Notes: generated from the letters alone by a model not told the origin. A stretch of DNA of 64,000 nucleotides from Liquorilactobacillus cacaonum DSM 21116 (GCF_001436735.1 NZ_AYZE01000017.1:46903-110902); one strand, 5' to 3'. Shown: positions 27,663 through 37,136, counted from the stretch's first letter. Translations and numbers: made by a program.

Positions 27663-28472
27663 GTGTTTAGTTTAATTGGTCTTATTAATAGTTATTTGGG
27701 ATATATTAATATAAATGTGAAATTAAAAAATCGAGTATATACATTGTTAGGAACAATTGGGAATTTTTATATACTGTATGTAGCTTATCAATTTTTTATG
27801 AATGGATTTTTGGGTAGAGGATTGCTCTTTATTTTAGCCTTTCTTGTTTTGGCATATTTCTCATATTTGAATATTTTTTATTATTTTACACACAAAAAAG
27901 CACGGTTGGATTTTTCTCCATGGCTTGAAAAAAAATTGGGAATGAAACCAAAAGAAGAAATACAGCAAAAATCTAATTTGCGTAATGCTGGATATGTTCA
28001 AACTAACGGGATTTTTGATAATGAAAAAATGTTGCCTGCTACGATTAAAGGGGATAAAAAACAACAAGACAATCTAAGAGAGATTGTGACTGAGTTAGAA
28101 AAACAAGGATATCTTAATTTAAACTTCGGTGGTTTGTCAGAAGAACAGCAATTCAAGATGGCAAGATCAAACAAAAATGGAATAAATGCATTATTAGAAC
28201 CAGTTGCACTCCCTTATTTTGAATTGGAAAAGCAAGGGTCTAATTATATTGTATTGGGTGGAATAAATCCATTGGAGAAAAAGGAGTTAGGTGAGCTGAC
28301 CAGAATTGGATTGACACCTATTGCTGATTTGGATAGGAGATATGAAATCTATTTAGCGGCTGTCGTAATACAAGGTGGGATTCATAAATTTGCAGGAAGA
28401 TCTTCTTTGGTTTCAGAAGAAGAAACCTTTAGTTTGGGTGTTCAAGTAGCGTATAAGGAAAACTTCACTTAG
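27663..28472 (+). CDS. Uncharacterised two-TM protein (DUF6681-like)
   Basis: A 269-aa protein with two to three hydrophobic helices in residues 20-75 and a charged cytoplasmic region of about 190 residues. I believe it belongs to a Lactobacillaceae-restricted family (DUF6681 in my recollection), recognised by the N-terminal pattern LINSYLGYINI and KNRVYTLLGTIG. No function is known. GTG start at 27663 behind AAAGGAGG. It is probably co-transcribed with the serine-rich protein gene just upstream. Confidence 0.7.
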   Translation: MFSLIGLINSYLGYININVKLKNRVYTLLGTIGNFYILYVAYQFFMNGFLGRGLLFILAFLVLAYFSYLNIFYYFTHKKARLDFSPWLEKKLGMKPKEEIQQKSNLRNAGYVQTNGIFDNEKMLPATIKGDKKQQDNLREIVTELEKQGYLNLNFGGLSEEQQFKMARSNKNGINALLEPVALPYFELEKQGSNYIVLGGINPLEKKELGELTRIGLTPIADLDRRYEIYLAAVVIQGGIHKFAGRSSLVSEEETFSLGVQVAYKENFT

Positions 28473-28614
28473 AATACTTGCTATCTTAAACATACTTACT
28501 ATAACACGAGTTTCTTAGTGGATTTTATGTTTTAGGATATGCTGTGCATATCTACTGAGCACTACAAGGCTGGAGAGAAGAGTTTGTTAGCTTTAAGTTA
28601 ATATGAAATTGCAT

Positions 28615-28663
28615 AAAAAACCGTCTTTAAAAAGTTGATGATGTAAGGCTTTTTAAAGGCGGT
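28615..28663 (-). terminator. Terminator of hflX
   Basis: ACCGTCTTTAAAAAG (28620-28634) pairs with CTTTTTAAAGGCGGT (28649-28663), with one GU. On the minus strand it is followed by six T, as expected for the end of hflX. Confidence 0.85.
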
Positions 28664-28742
28664 TGTTGTATATAAAGAACTAAAAAATGAGTAGATTTTA
28701 AAGTGACTCCCAAGCCTAGTGAAAGAAAATTTTTGAAAATTA

Positions 28743-30026
28743 CTAAATTTCTTCAGCAGAAGTTTTATTTTCATCTGGATTCCAACTAAATTTGGAATAA
28801 TACTTTGCTTGAATAGGAGAAACTTCTGCAGTAACAATACTACCTTTAGCAGTATATTCTGTCTTAAGTACATTCGCTTTGGAATTTAAACTTTCAAGAT
28901 ACGCACCAGAAGTAAAAGGAATTAGAAATTTCATTTTTTGATATCCGGGAAACAGGCTTTTTTTAATTAAAGAAGCCAATTCCTGTAAGGAAGATTCATC
29001 GCGAGCACTGTAGGTGAGGTTTAATCCTTCAACTGTTGGGAACTCCAATGAAATTTTATCTGCTTTATTGTAAGCATAAATCATTGTTTTATGGCCAATT
29101 TCTAATTCTTCAAGTGTTTTATTAGTTGTTGAAATCATTTCTTTCAGATGGGGGTCGGAAACATCAATTACTTGGATTAATAAGTCAGCATCCCGCACCT
29201 CGGCTAATGTTGATTTGAAAGCTTCAATAAGGTTATGAGGTAACTTACTTACGAACCCAACTGTGTCACTTAAAAGGAATTTTTTGTTGTCAGAAAAGCT
29301 TAAACTTCTAACTGAGGTGTCTAGGGTTGCAAAAAGCATATCCTTTTCAAAAACTTGTTTCTTTTCATCCTCTGAAAATAACGAAAGCAGGCCATTCATA
29401 GTTGTAGATTTACCTGCATTTGTGTATCCAACTAATGCAACACTAGGCAAATCTGAATTTCGTCTAGACTTACTTTTAATTTCAAATTCTTTATCGATTT
29501 CTTTTAACTCATGAGATAAAAAAGAAATTCTTTTTTGCAACGTTCTTTTGTTTAATTCGAGTTTTGTTTCACCGGCACCACGGTTCGCTAATGCTCCGCT
29601 AGCACTTTGTTGATCTAACTTGATGTCTGGTGCCACACGTAGGCGGGGCATTTTGTATTTTAAGCGTGCAATTTCGACTTGAATTTGTGCTTCTTTTGAG
29701 TGTGCTCGATTTGAAAAAATTTCTAAAATTAGTTCTGTTCGGTCTAAGACTGAGATTGCAGCATCTTTTTCTAGATTTCTAATTTGGGTAGGTGAAAGTT
29801 CATCATTGAGAATTAGAAATTGAGCATTTGTTTCACGTGCAATTTCAGCAATTTCAGCAATCTTTCCCTTGCCAAGATAGGTAGCAGATACAGGCTTTTG
29901 TAGTCGTTGGCGAACATCTGCAACAACGGACATACTGTTTGCTTTAGCAAGTTCTGCTAATTCATCCATAAGGTAATCAAAATTTTCTTGTTGGGCTTCA
30001 ATGCCTGCAGTAATAACTGGTATCAT
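28743..30026 (-). CDS. hflX: Ribosome-associated GTPase HflX
   Basis: HflX-type GTPase that binds the large ribosomal subunit and rescues or splits stalled ribosomes. The order is an N-terminal HflX domain, a helical linker with the GAGETKLE motif near residue 170, and a GTPase domain with Walker A GYTNAGKST near 203, DTVGFVSKLPH (G3 region) near 258, and NKAD (G4) near 343. The start is ATG 30026 because AAGGAGGG lies seven bases upstream; a longer in-frame ORF would add 22 residues with no ribosome site. 427 aa. Confidence 0.93.
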   Translation of the reverse strand: MIPVITAGIEAQQENFDYLMDELAELAKANSMSVVADVRQRLQKPVSATYLGKGKIAEIAEIARETNAQFLILNDELSPTQIRNLEKDAAISVLDRTELILEIFSNRAHSKEAQIQVEIARLKYKMPRLRVAPDIKLDQQSASGALANRGAGETKLELNKRTLQKRISFLSHELKEIDKEFEIKSKSRRNSDLPSVALVGYTNAGKSTTMNGLLSLFSEDEKKQVFEKDMLFATLDTSVRSLSFSDNKKFLLSDTVGFVSKLPHNLIEAFKSTLAEVRDADLLIQVIDVSDPHLKEMISTTNKTLEELEIGHKTMIYAYNKADKISLEFPTVEGLNLTYSARDESSLQELASLIKKSLFPGYQKMKFLIPFTSGAYLESLNSKANVLKTEYTAKGSIVTAEVSPIQAKYYSKFSWNPDENKTSAEEI

Positions 30027-30346
30027 TGTAAATCCCTCCTTTACTAGTGACTTCAGTATAACATTTATCCAGGTAGACATGTAGTCATACAAAATAAAAT
30101 AGAAAAGGTAGGAGAAGAGAAAATCTTAAACAAAAAAGTAAATATTAGAAAATGAATAGAAAATGTATACAATATTTAATTTTTGGAGAAGTATATTTGC
30201 TTTATAAAAAAAAGAAGGGTTTTTCTTTGGAAACTTAATTTTAGTGCCTTTTTTATTTAATAAAATTAAAAAATTAGACGAAAGTATATTTTAAATGTGT
30301 AATAAATATGAATAAAGTAAGAAATTATACTTGTATTTAATTTAAT

Positions 30347-30397
30347 TATAATATAGACTTTAAACACTGTTAAAAAAATAGTTTCAGTATACGAAAC
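30347..30397 (+). promoter_or_regulatory. Likely oppA promoter -10 and leader inverted repeat
   Basis: TATAAT at 30347-30352 is the best -10 in the 391-bp gap 30027-30417; the -35 is unclear. GTTTC (30381-30385) and GAAAC (30393-30397), seven bases apart, form an inverted repeat just before the AAAGGAG ribosome site and could be a leader hairpin or operator. The rest of the gap is AT-rich with no other feature I can support. Confidence 0.4.
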
Positions 30398-30417
30398 AAA
30401 AAAGGAGTAATAGCACG

Positions 30418-32043
30418 ATGAAAATAAGTAAATTTGCTAAGCTCGGAGCAGCAGTTGCTTTATCAGCAGTATTTTTGGCAGCTTGTGGTTCTAAGAGCAG
30501 TTCAACGTCTTCAAGTCAAGTTCTTAATTGGAACGAGACTGCGGAGTTACCAACAATGGATTTATCAACAGCAACTGATGTTGTAAGTTTTGATACATTA
30601 AATAATACAAATGAAGGTTTGTATCGTTTAGGTAAGGATAGCAAGATTGAACCAGGTATTGCTACAAATACACAGGTATCTAACGATGGTATGAAGTATA
30701 CATTTACTTTACGCAAAGATTCTAAATGGAGTAATGGTGATAAAGTTACTGCCAAAGATTTTGTATACAGTTGGCAAAGAACGGTTAACCCTAAGACAGC
30801 ATCACAATATGCTTACTTGTTTAGTGGAATTTCAAATGCCGATGCTATTATGAATGGTAAAAAACCAGTTTCTTCTTTAGGTATTAAGGCGGAAGGTAAC
30901 TACAAGTTAGTTGTTACCTTGGATAAGAAACTCCCATACTTTAAGTTATTAATGGGCTTCCCTGTATTCTTCCCACAAAGTGAAAAAGCGGTTAAGGAAT
31001 ATGGTAGCAAGTACGGTACAGCTTCGAAGTATATGGTATACAATGGACCATTTGAACTTACAAAATGGACAGGTTCTAACTTGAGCTGGACATTGAAGAA
31101 GAATAATGATTATTGGGACAAAAAGAATGTTAAGCTTTCAGCAATTAACTTTAAAGTTAATAAGAGTACAACAACTTCATATAACTTATATCAATCAGGT
31201 AAGTTAGATGAAACAAACTTGAGTGGTGAACAAGCTAAACAATTAGCTACTTCAAAAGAACTTGTTACTCGTCGTGGTGCTTCTACATTCTACTTACAAT
31301 ATAACCAAACAAAGAAGGAATTCCAAAATGCTGATATTCGTAAGGCTATCTCATTAGTTATTGATCGTAAGCAATTTGTGAATAAGGTTCTTGGAGATGG
31401 TTCTACTGTAGCTAAAGGTCTTGTATCAACAGGATTAGCTAAATTAAATGGTAAAGACTTTGCTGATGTTGCATCTGTCAAGAGTGCTGTTGAAACTAAC
31501 CGTACAGAAGCTAAGAAATTATGGGCAGAAGGCTTGAAACAACTTGGTGTAACTTCATTGAACATTCAAATGCTTAGTGATGATACAGACTCTGCTAAGG
31601 ATTCAACAGCCTTCTTACAAAGTCAAATTGAAGAAAACTTACCTGGTGCAAAGGTTTCCGTTTCAAATGTACCATTCAAGACTCGTTTAACACGTTCTAC
31701 AAATGGTGATTTTGGAATTGTTATTTCTGGATGGGGCGCTGATTTTGCTGATCCAATTAGTTTCTTGGACCTCTTCACATCTGATAATGCTCAAAACAAT
31801 GGTAAATGGAAGAATGCAGAATACGATAAGTTAATTGAAGCTTCTAAGACAACTGATGCTTCTAACACAACAAAACGTTGGAATGACTTAGTTAAGGCTC
31901 AAAAGATCTTATTGAATGATGAAGGAATTTCTCCATTATATCAACAAGCAACTGCAACTTTAGTTAAATCGAAAGTTAAGGGTGTAATCTATAACGCTGC
32001 TGGTGTTAACTACAACTTTAAGAATGCTTACATTGCAAAATAA
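30418..32043 (+). CDS. oppA: Peptide ABC transporter substrate-binding lipoprotein (OppA)
   Basis: Binding protein for oligopeptide import. The N-terminus is a lipoprotein signal peptide with lipobox LAAC ending at Cys23, so the mature protein is tethered to the outer face of the membrane. The rest is a family 5 solute-binding protein (541 aa), with WNETAELPTMD near residue 38 and LRKDSKWSNGDKVTAKDFVYSWQR near 97 as family landmarks. The codon use (frequent AAG, AAC, CTT, GGT) is more biased than in neighbouring genes, typical of a highly expressed gene. It is the first gene of oppABCDF and is separated from oppB by a strong hairpin. Confidence 0.95.
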   Translation: MKISKFAKLGAAVALSAVFLAACGSKSSSTSSSQVLNWNETAELPTMDLSTATDVVSFDTLNNTNEGLYRLGKDSKIEPGIATNTQVSNDGMKYTFTLRKDSKWSNGDKVTAKDFVYSWQRTVNPKTASQYAYLFSGISNADAIMNGKKPVSSLGIKAEGNYKLVVTLDKKLPYFKLLMGFPVFFPQSEKAVKEYGSKYGTASKYMVYNGPFELTKWTGSNLSWTLKKNNDYWDKKNVKLSAINFKVNKSTTTSYNLYQSGKLDETNLSGEQAKQLATSKELVTRRGASTFYLQYNQTKKEFQNADIRKAISLVIDRKQFVNKVLGDGSTVAKGLVSTGLAKLNGKDFADVASVKSAVETNRTEAKKLWAEGLKQLGVTSLNIQMLSDDTDSAKDSTAFLQSQIEENLPGAKVSVSNVPFKTRLTRSTNGDFGIVISGWGADFADPISFLDLFTSDNAQNNGKWKNAEYDKLIEASKTTDASNTTKRWNDLVKAQKILLNDEGISPLYQQATATLVKSKVKGVIYNAAGVNYNFKNAYIAK

Positions 32044-32072
32044 TTAGTTGAGTTAAAAAAATATTAGAAGCT

Positions 32073-32109
32073 AATTGGGGGATTAACTGAATATAGTTAT
32101 CCCCCAATT
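32073..32109 (+). promoter_or_regulatory. Intergenic stem-loop between oppA and oppB
   Basis: AATTGGGGGAT (32073-32083) and ATCCCCCAATT (32099-32109) form a perfect 11-bp GC-containing stem, with AACT/AGTT inside it. No T run follows on the plus strand, so it is not a simple terminator. Such hairpins commonly protect the 3' end of the abundant binding-protein mRNA while limiting read-through to the permease genes. Confidence 0.75.
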
Positions 32110-32137
32110 GGCGTATAGAATAAAAATATATTATAAT
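32108..32137 (+). promoter_or_regulatory. Possible internal promoter for oppBCDF
   Basis: TTGGCG (32108-32113), 18 bp, then TATAAT (32132-32137). The -35 overlaps the foot of the intergenic hairpin. This would allow oppBCDF to be transcribed independently of oppA. Confidence 0.4.
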
Positions 32138-32198
32138 GTAAAATAAGTATTGTCTGTCATAGCTTTGGATTAAGAACTAGAATGTGAGGAAAAAAATA

Positions 32199-33128
32199 AT
32201 GCGTAAATATCTTTTAAAGCGTGTCTTCTACATGGTATTGACGTTATTCCTAGTAGCAACAATCACTTTCTTTTTGATGAAATTGATGCCGGGAACACCG
32301 TACTCTAACCAGGAAAAGATGACACCACAGCAAATTCGAATTATGAACGAACAATATGGATTGAATAAGCCAGTTTGGTTACAGTATCTTATTTATCTAG
32401 GTGGTATGCTACACGGAGATTTGGGGACATCTTTCCAATATAGCAACCAACCAGTTTCATATTTAATTTCAAGTAGAATAGGAGCTTCAGCTCAACTAGG
32501 ATTCCAAGCAATGGTTTTTGGTGTATTCTTTGGAATTATCATTGGTTCTATTGCAGCAATCAATCGCAACACTTGGATTGATACCTTATGTACAATTCTT
32601 TCTATTATTGGGAAGTCAGTGCCTAACTTTGTGTTAGCTGTGTTATTGCAATTTTATATCGCTCTTAAGCTAGGTTGGTTCCCAATTGCTGATTGGGGTG
32701 GATTCAGCTACACGGTCTTACCTACAATCGCTCTTGGAGTTGGACCATTGGCTGAGACTGCCCGTTTTATAAGAACGGGAATGGTAGATGTCTTAAATTC
32801 GGATTATATTGAACTTGCCAGAGCAAAAGGACTTACAAAGTTTGGTATAGTTTATCATCATGCCTTGAGAAATAGTTTAATACCTTTAGTAACATTGATA
32901 GGGCCATATACAGTTGCCCTTATGACAGGATCAATGGTTATTGAAAATATTTTCTCTATTCCAGGGATTGGGGAACAATTCGTTAAGTCAATAACAACGA
33001 ATGATTATCCTACCATCATGGGTGTAACTATGTTGTTTTCAGCAGGACTAGTTGTTGTTATTTTATTAACAGATATCGTTTATGGAATTATTGACCCAAG
33101 GATTCGACTAAGTGGAAATGGAGATTAA
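32199..33128 (+). CDS. oppB: Oligopeptide ABC transporter permease OppB
   Basis: One of two membrane subunits of the Opp importer (310 aa from ATG 32199). The N-terminal helix is followed by a long outer loop and five helices; the EAA-like coupling motif with which the ATPases engage is at ELARAKGLTKFGIVYHHALRNSLIPLVT near residue 205. The preferred start follows TGAGGAAA; an in-frame GTG 15 bp upstream lacks a ribosome site. It ends four bases before the chosen oppC start. Confidence 0.94.
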   Translation: MRKYLLKRVFYMVLTLFLVATITFFLMKLMPGTPYSNQEKMTPQQIRIMNEQYGLNKPVWLQYLIYLGGMLHGDLGTSFQYSNQPVSYLISSRIGASAQLGFQAMVFGVFFGIIIGSIAAINRNTWIDTLCTILSIIGKSVPNFVLAVLLQFYIALKLGWFPIADWGGFSYTVLPTIALGVGPLAETARFIRTGMVDVLNSDYIELARAKGLTKFGIVYHHALRNSLIPLVTLIGPYTVALMTGSMVIENIFSIPGIGEQFVKSITTNDYPTIMGVTMLFSAGLVVVILLTDIVYGIIDPRIRLSGNGD

Positions 33129-33132
33129 GCAG

Positions 33133-34158
33133 ATGGAAGAAAAAATTAAGTTAAGTCCAGATAGCTTCGAGGCTTTACCCAAAGCAGAAGAGTTAGATAA
33201 TGAAAAAATTGCTGCTCCACCATTAACCTTTGTTCAAGATGCTTGGCGCCGACTTAAGAAAAATAAAGGTGCGTTTATCTCACTTTGGATTATTGTTTTG
33301 ATGATGATTATAGCTTTTGGCTCAACACCTTTTATTGATCATAATTCATTAGTCAAATCGTCACCAAATTATGCTAATTTACCAGCTAAAATCCCTGGGA
33401 TTTCAATTAATGGGTTTAACGGCAAGTTAAAAGTTTCTGGTCAATGGGTAGATGAGTACAAACAAAACAATATTCCTTCTGGTAAATATTTTGTTTTAGG
33501 AACTGATTATTTAGGAAGATCATTAGCGCAAAGAATAATTTATGGAACAAAAATCTCTCTAATTGTAGCTTTAGTGGCGACCTTTTTTGATTTAACGATA
33601 GGTGTTGCTTATGGTATTATTTCCGGTTGGAAAGGTGGGCGAGTTGATAATGTAATGCAGCGTATTATTGAAATCATCTCGTCGGTACCAAGTTTGGTTA
33701 TTGTTGTTTTAATGTTGTTAGTTTTGAAGCCTGGGATGACATCAATTATTGCAGCGATTGCGATTTCAAGTTGGACAACGATGGCAAGAATGATTCGTGC
33801 GGAAACGCTCCAGCTTAAATCACAGGAATATGTTTTAGCAGCACGTTCATTGGGTGAATCAGCTCCTAAAATTGCTTGGAAGCATTTGGTACCAAATCTT
33901 TCGAGTATAATAATAATTCAAACGATGTACACCATTCCAACAGCCATATTCTTTGAAGCATTCTTGAGCTTTATCGGTATTGGAATAAGTGCACCTCAAA
34001 CCTCTTTAGGGGTGTTGTTAAATGATGGGCAAAAGAACTTTCAGTTTTTACCATATCAAATGTGGTATCCCGCAATTGTATTGTGTGTATTAATGATTGC
34101 CTTTAACTTGTTAGGTGATGGGTTACGTGATGCATTCGATCCAAAAACTAGAAGGTAG
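33133..34158 (+). CDS. oppC: Oligopeptide ABC transporter permease OppC
   Basis: Second permease subunit of Opp. It has an N-terminal cytosolic tail, a first membrane helix (FISLWIIVLMMIIAFGS), a large external loop and five further helices, with the EAA motif in YVLAARSLGESAPKIAWKHLVPNLS. In-frame starts exist at GTG 33112 and ATG 33118, which overlap oppB; I favour ATG 33133 because GGAG at 33120-33123 sits nine bases upstream. The product is about 342 aa from this start. Confidence 0.92.
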   Translation: MEEKIKLSPDSFEALPKAEELDNEKIAAPPLTFVQDAWRRLKKNKGAFISLWIIVLMMIIAFGSTPFIDHNSLVKSSPNYANLPAKIPGISINGFNGKLKVSGQWVDEYKQNNIPSGKYFVLGTDYLGRSLAQRIIYGTKISLIVALVATFFDLTIGVAYGIISGWKGGRVDNVMQRIIEIISSVPSLVIVVLMLLVLKPGMTSIIAAIAISSWTTMARMIRAETLQLKSQEYVLAARSLGESAPKIAWKHLVPNLSSIIIIQTMYTIPTAIFFEAFLSFIGIGISAPQTSLGVLLNDGQKNFQFLPYQMWYPAIVLCVLMIAFNLLGDGLRDAFDPKTRR

Positions 34159-34166
34159 GTGGCAAA

Positions 34167-35216
34167 ATGTCTGAAAGAATTTTAGATATAAAAAATTTAG
34201 AAATTAATTTCCATACTTATGCTGGCGATGTCAAAGCCATCCGCGATGTAAGTTTTCATCTTGATAAAGGGGAAACACTTGCGATAGTTGGAGAGTCCGG
34301 GTCAGGAAAATCCGTTACAACGAAGAGTTTAATGGGCTTACTTGCTAATAATGCAGAAGTAGTTGGCGGATCAATTATGTACCACGACCAAGATATTTTG
34401 AAAAAATCTGAAAAAGAGATGCAAAGTATTCGAGGTAAGGACATAGCAATGATTTTTCAAGATCCAATGACATCATTAGATCCAACTATGAAAATTGGGC
34501 AACAAATTGCTGAACCTTTGATAAAACATAAAAAAATGGAAAAGAAAAAAGCATGGGCTCAGGCACTTGATATTTTGAAATTAGTTGGAATTGTTAATCC
34601 TGAAAAAAGAATTAATGAATATCCACATCAATTTTCAGGTGGGATGCGTCAGCGTATTGTGATTGCAATTGCTTTGGTATGTTATCCAGAAGTTTTGATT
34701 GCTGATGAACCAACTACAGCGCTTGATGTAACTATTCAAGCACAAATTCTTGATTTGATGAAGGAACTTCAATCTAAAATTGAAACTTCGATTATATTCA
34801 TCACGCATGATTTAGGTGTTGTTGCCGGTATGGCAGATAGAGTTGCTGTTATGTATGCAGGAAAAATTGTTGAATATGGAACTGTTGATGAAATATTCTA
34901 TAACCCACAACATCCATATACATGGGGATTATTGAATTCGATGCCAACTCTTTCAAGTACTTTACTAGAAGCAATCCCAGGTACTCCTCCAGATTTATTG
35001 GATCCACCAAAGGGCGATGCTTTTGCAGCTCGTAGTGCATATGCAATGAAGATTGATGTGGAAAAACAACCACCATTCTTTAAGGTTTCAGATACTCACT
35101 ATGCTGCTACGTGGTTGCTACATCCAGATGCACCAAAAGTGACACCACCAAGTGAAATTGTGCGTCGTCAAAAATTATTTTCACAGATGAACGCTAACAA
35201 GTCAGTTAGGGCCTAG
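34167..35216 (+). CDS. oppD: Oligopeptide ABC transporter ATP-binding protein OppD
   Basis: One of the two ATPases that drive Opp. It has Walker A GESGSGKS near residue 42, the Q-loop FQDPMTSLDP near 98, signature FSGGMRQR near 157, Walker B VLIADEPTTALD near 178 and the H-loop histidine in FITHDLGV near 212. The C-terminal oligopeptide-transporter domain follows (NPQHPYTWGLLNSMP). 349 aa, ATG start after GGTAGGTGG, 8 bp after oppC. Confidence 0.95.
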   Translation: MSERILDIKNLEINFHTYAGDVKAIRDVSFHLDKGETLAIVGESGSGKSVTTKSLMGLLANNAEVVGGSIMYHDQDILKKSEKEMQSIRGKDIAMIFQDPMTSLDPTMKIGQQIAEPLIKHKKMEKKKAWAQALDILKLVGIVNPEKRINEYPHQFSGGMRQRIVIAIALVCYPEVLIADEPTTALDVTIQAQILDLMKELQSKIETSIIFITHDLGVVAGMADRVAVMYAGKIVEYGTVDEIFYNPQHPYTWGLLNSMPTLSSTLLEAIPGTPPDLLDPPKGDAFAARSAYAMKIDVEKQPPFFKVSDTHYAATWLLHPDAPKVTPPSEIVRRQKLFSQMNANKSVRA

Positions 35217-35232
35217 GAAGGAAAGAGAACCC

Positions 35233-36186
35233 ATGTCAGAAAACAAAAAGAAACTTTTAGAAGTTAAGCACCTTAAACAATATTTTAATGTGGGGAAATC
35301 TGATTTGGTCAAAGCTGTCGATGATGTTAGTTTCGATATTTATGAAGGTGAGACTTTTGGTCTAGTAGGTGAATCTGGTTCAGGTAAAACTACTACTGGT
35401 AGAAGTATTATCCATTTATATGAACCAACAGATGGCGAGATTATTTTTGATGGACAAGACATTAACAAGTTAAAAACAAGAAGCGAAAAGCATGAGTTTA
35501 GACGTGAAATGCAAATGATTTTTCAAGATCCATATGCATCTTTGAATCCGCGAATGAAAGTTATGGATATTGTGGCAGAGGGAATTGATATTCATCATTT
35601 GGCAAAAGATAATGCTGAAAGAAGTAAAATGGTTGAAGACCTTCTTGAGATTGTTGGGTTGAATAAGGACCATTCTAGCCGATATCCACATGAATTTTCA
35701 GGTGGACAACGTCAAAGAATAGGGATTGCACGTGCATTAGCAGTACAGCCTAAATTCATTATTGCTGATGAACCAATTTCAGCTTTGGATGTTTCTATTC
35801 AAGCACAAGTTGTTAATTTATTGAAGGACTTGCAACGTGAACAAGGATTGACATATTTGTTCATTGCCCATGACCTTTCAATGGTTAAGTACATCTCAGA
35901 TCGAATTGGGGTTATGCATTATGGTAAACTACTTGAAGTTGGAACTTCTGATGATGTGTATACTAAGCCATTGCATGATTACACAGCAAGTTTAATTTCA
36001 GCTGTCCCAGTTCCTGATCCTGAATTTGAAAGAAATCGTAAACAAATTGTATATGATGCTTCACAAGAAGTTGATGAAGAAAACAAGCCACGTAAGATGC
36101 ATGAAATTACTCCAGGACATTTTGTACGATGTTCTGAAGATGAAGTTGCAAAGTATAAAAAACGTGCTGCGAGTTACGAAAACTAA
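35233..36186 (+). CDS. oppF: Oligopeptide ABC transporter ATP-binding protein OppF
   Basis: Second ATPase of Opp, 317 aa. Walker A GESGSGKTT near residue 46, Q-loop FQDPYASLNP near 95, signature FSGGQRQR near 155, Walker B FIIADEPISALD near 176 and FIAHDLSM near 212. The C-terminal part has the HFVRCSEDE end typical of OppF. It starts 16 bp after oppD behind AGGAAAGAGA and closes the operon before a very strong terminator. Confidence 0.95.
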   Translation: MSENKKKLLEVKHLKQYFNVGKSDLVKAVDDVSFDIYEGETFGLVGESGSGKTTTGRSIIHLYEPTDGEIIFDGQDINKLKTRSEKHEFRREMQMIFQDPYASLNPRMKVMDIVAEGIDIHHLAKDNAERSKMVEDLLEIVGLNKDHSSRYPHEFSGGQRQRIGIARALAVQPKFIIADEPISALDVSIQAQVVNLLKDLQREQGLTYLFIAHDLSMVKYISDRIGVMHYGKLLEVGTSDDVYTKPLHDYTASLISAVPVPDPEFERNRKQIVYDASQEVDEENKPRKMHEITPGHFVRCSEDEVAKYKKRAASYEN

Positions 36187-36227
36187 CAATAACAATTTTA
36201 ACGATATTATAATCTTTGTTTCTAAAT

Positions 36228-36277
36228 AATTAGGGGCTAAGTCAAAAGTAAAATTTTGACTTAGCCCCTAATTATTT
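36228..36277. terminator. Very strong bidirectional terminator of the opp operon
   Basis: A perfect 20-bp stem (36228-36247 with 36254-36273, core GGGGCTAAGTC / GACTTAGCCCC) around a six-base loop. It is T-rich on both sides (ATTATTTATTTTT on plus) and separates opp from the convergent histidine phosphatase gene. Confidence 0.92.
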
Positions 36278-36375
36278 ATTTTTGCTAGAAATTACGGTAT
36301 ACCTAAAGTTTTATGTTTAGTAGTAAAGTGTTTCTGTTAAGTCTCAACTTCTTGTGATATTTGTCAAGTATGTTT

Positions 36376-37047
36376 CTAATAATTCATTTCATCGGTGTAA
36401 TGATTGAAGTATTCAACTTCCACATCGTTATTTGAGACAATCATTTTTGTAACAGAGCCATTTTGTGGACTTAGCGAGACAATATCAATTTCAGGTGCGA
36501 AACGATGCACAATACTCCTGATAGTTGTACCATGGCTGACGACTAATACTTCATCCCCATCTTTTTGGTGATTACGGATATATTCGAATCCTGAATTAAC
36601 ACGTGTCCAAAATTCATCATTATTTTCAGCATCATGGAAAGGATCGATTTCCTTCATGAAATCACGAGAATCTTCAATCGAATATTTAGAAATTATTTCA
36701 CTAAATGAACGGCATCCTCTACTGGCACCAACCATTAACCAAGCTTGTCCAGAATCGTTACCCTCAAAGTATCCATATCCTTGTTCTCTAAACTGTGGAA
36801 GAACTGTTGGTTCCAAAAGTGTGGCTGCATTTTGATTTTCCTGCATAATAATATGGCAAGTATTCTTTGCACGTGAAGTATCACTATGGTAGATATTTGC
36901 AAAATGTTTTTTTGCAAGTCTCTTTCCAGCCTTGTGTGCATCAGCTATTCCTTTGTCTGTTAGTGGTGAATCGCACCAGCCTTGCATTCTATTATAGTGA
37001 TTAAAAATGGTTTGCCCATGACGGACAAAATAAATTGTAAAAGTCAT
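36376..37047 (-). CDS. Histidine phosphatase family protein (phosphoglycerate mutase-like)
   Basis: Branch-1 histidine phosphatase of 223 aa with the phospho-acceptor RHG motif in YFVRHGQT near residue 10, the conserved arginine in SDTSRAKNT near 57, the acidic FREQGYGYFEGND region near 87, and the second histidine in VVSHGTTIR near 170. These are the catalytic residues of phosphatases and cofactor-dependent mutases. The divergent length and loop suggest a phosphatase rather than glycolytic mutase. Substrate unknown. Confidence 0.88.
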   Translation of the reverse strand: MTFTIYFVRHGQTIFNHYNRMQGWCDSPLTDKGIADAHKAGKRLAKKHFANIYHSDTSRAKNTCHIIMQENQNAATLLEPTVLPQFREQGYGYFEGNDSGQAWLMVGASRGCRSFSEIISKYSIEDSRDFMKEIDPFHDAENNDEFWTRVNSGFEYIRNHQKDGDEVLVVSHGTTIRSIVHRFAPEIDIVSLSPQNGSVTKMIVSNNDVEVEYFNHYTDEMNY

Positions 37048-37136
37048 TTTTTCCTCCTGAAGTATAACTATTTCTATTTTTGTATTCGTCTAATAGTATA
37101 CAGATAGTTGAAATACTATAAAAGCCCTTTCTTAAA

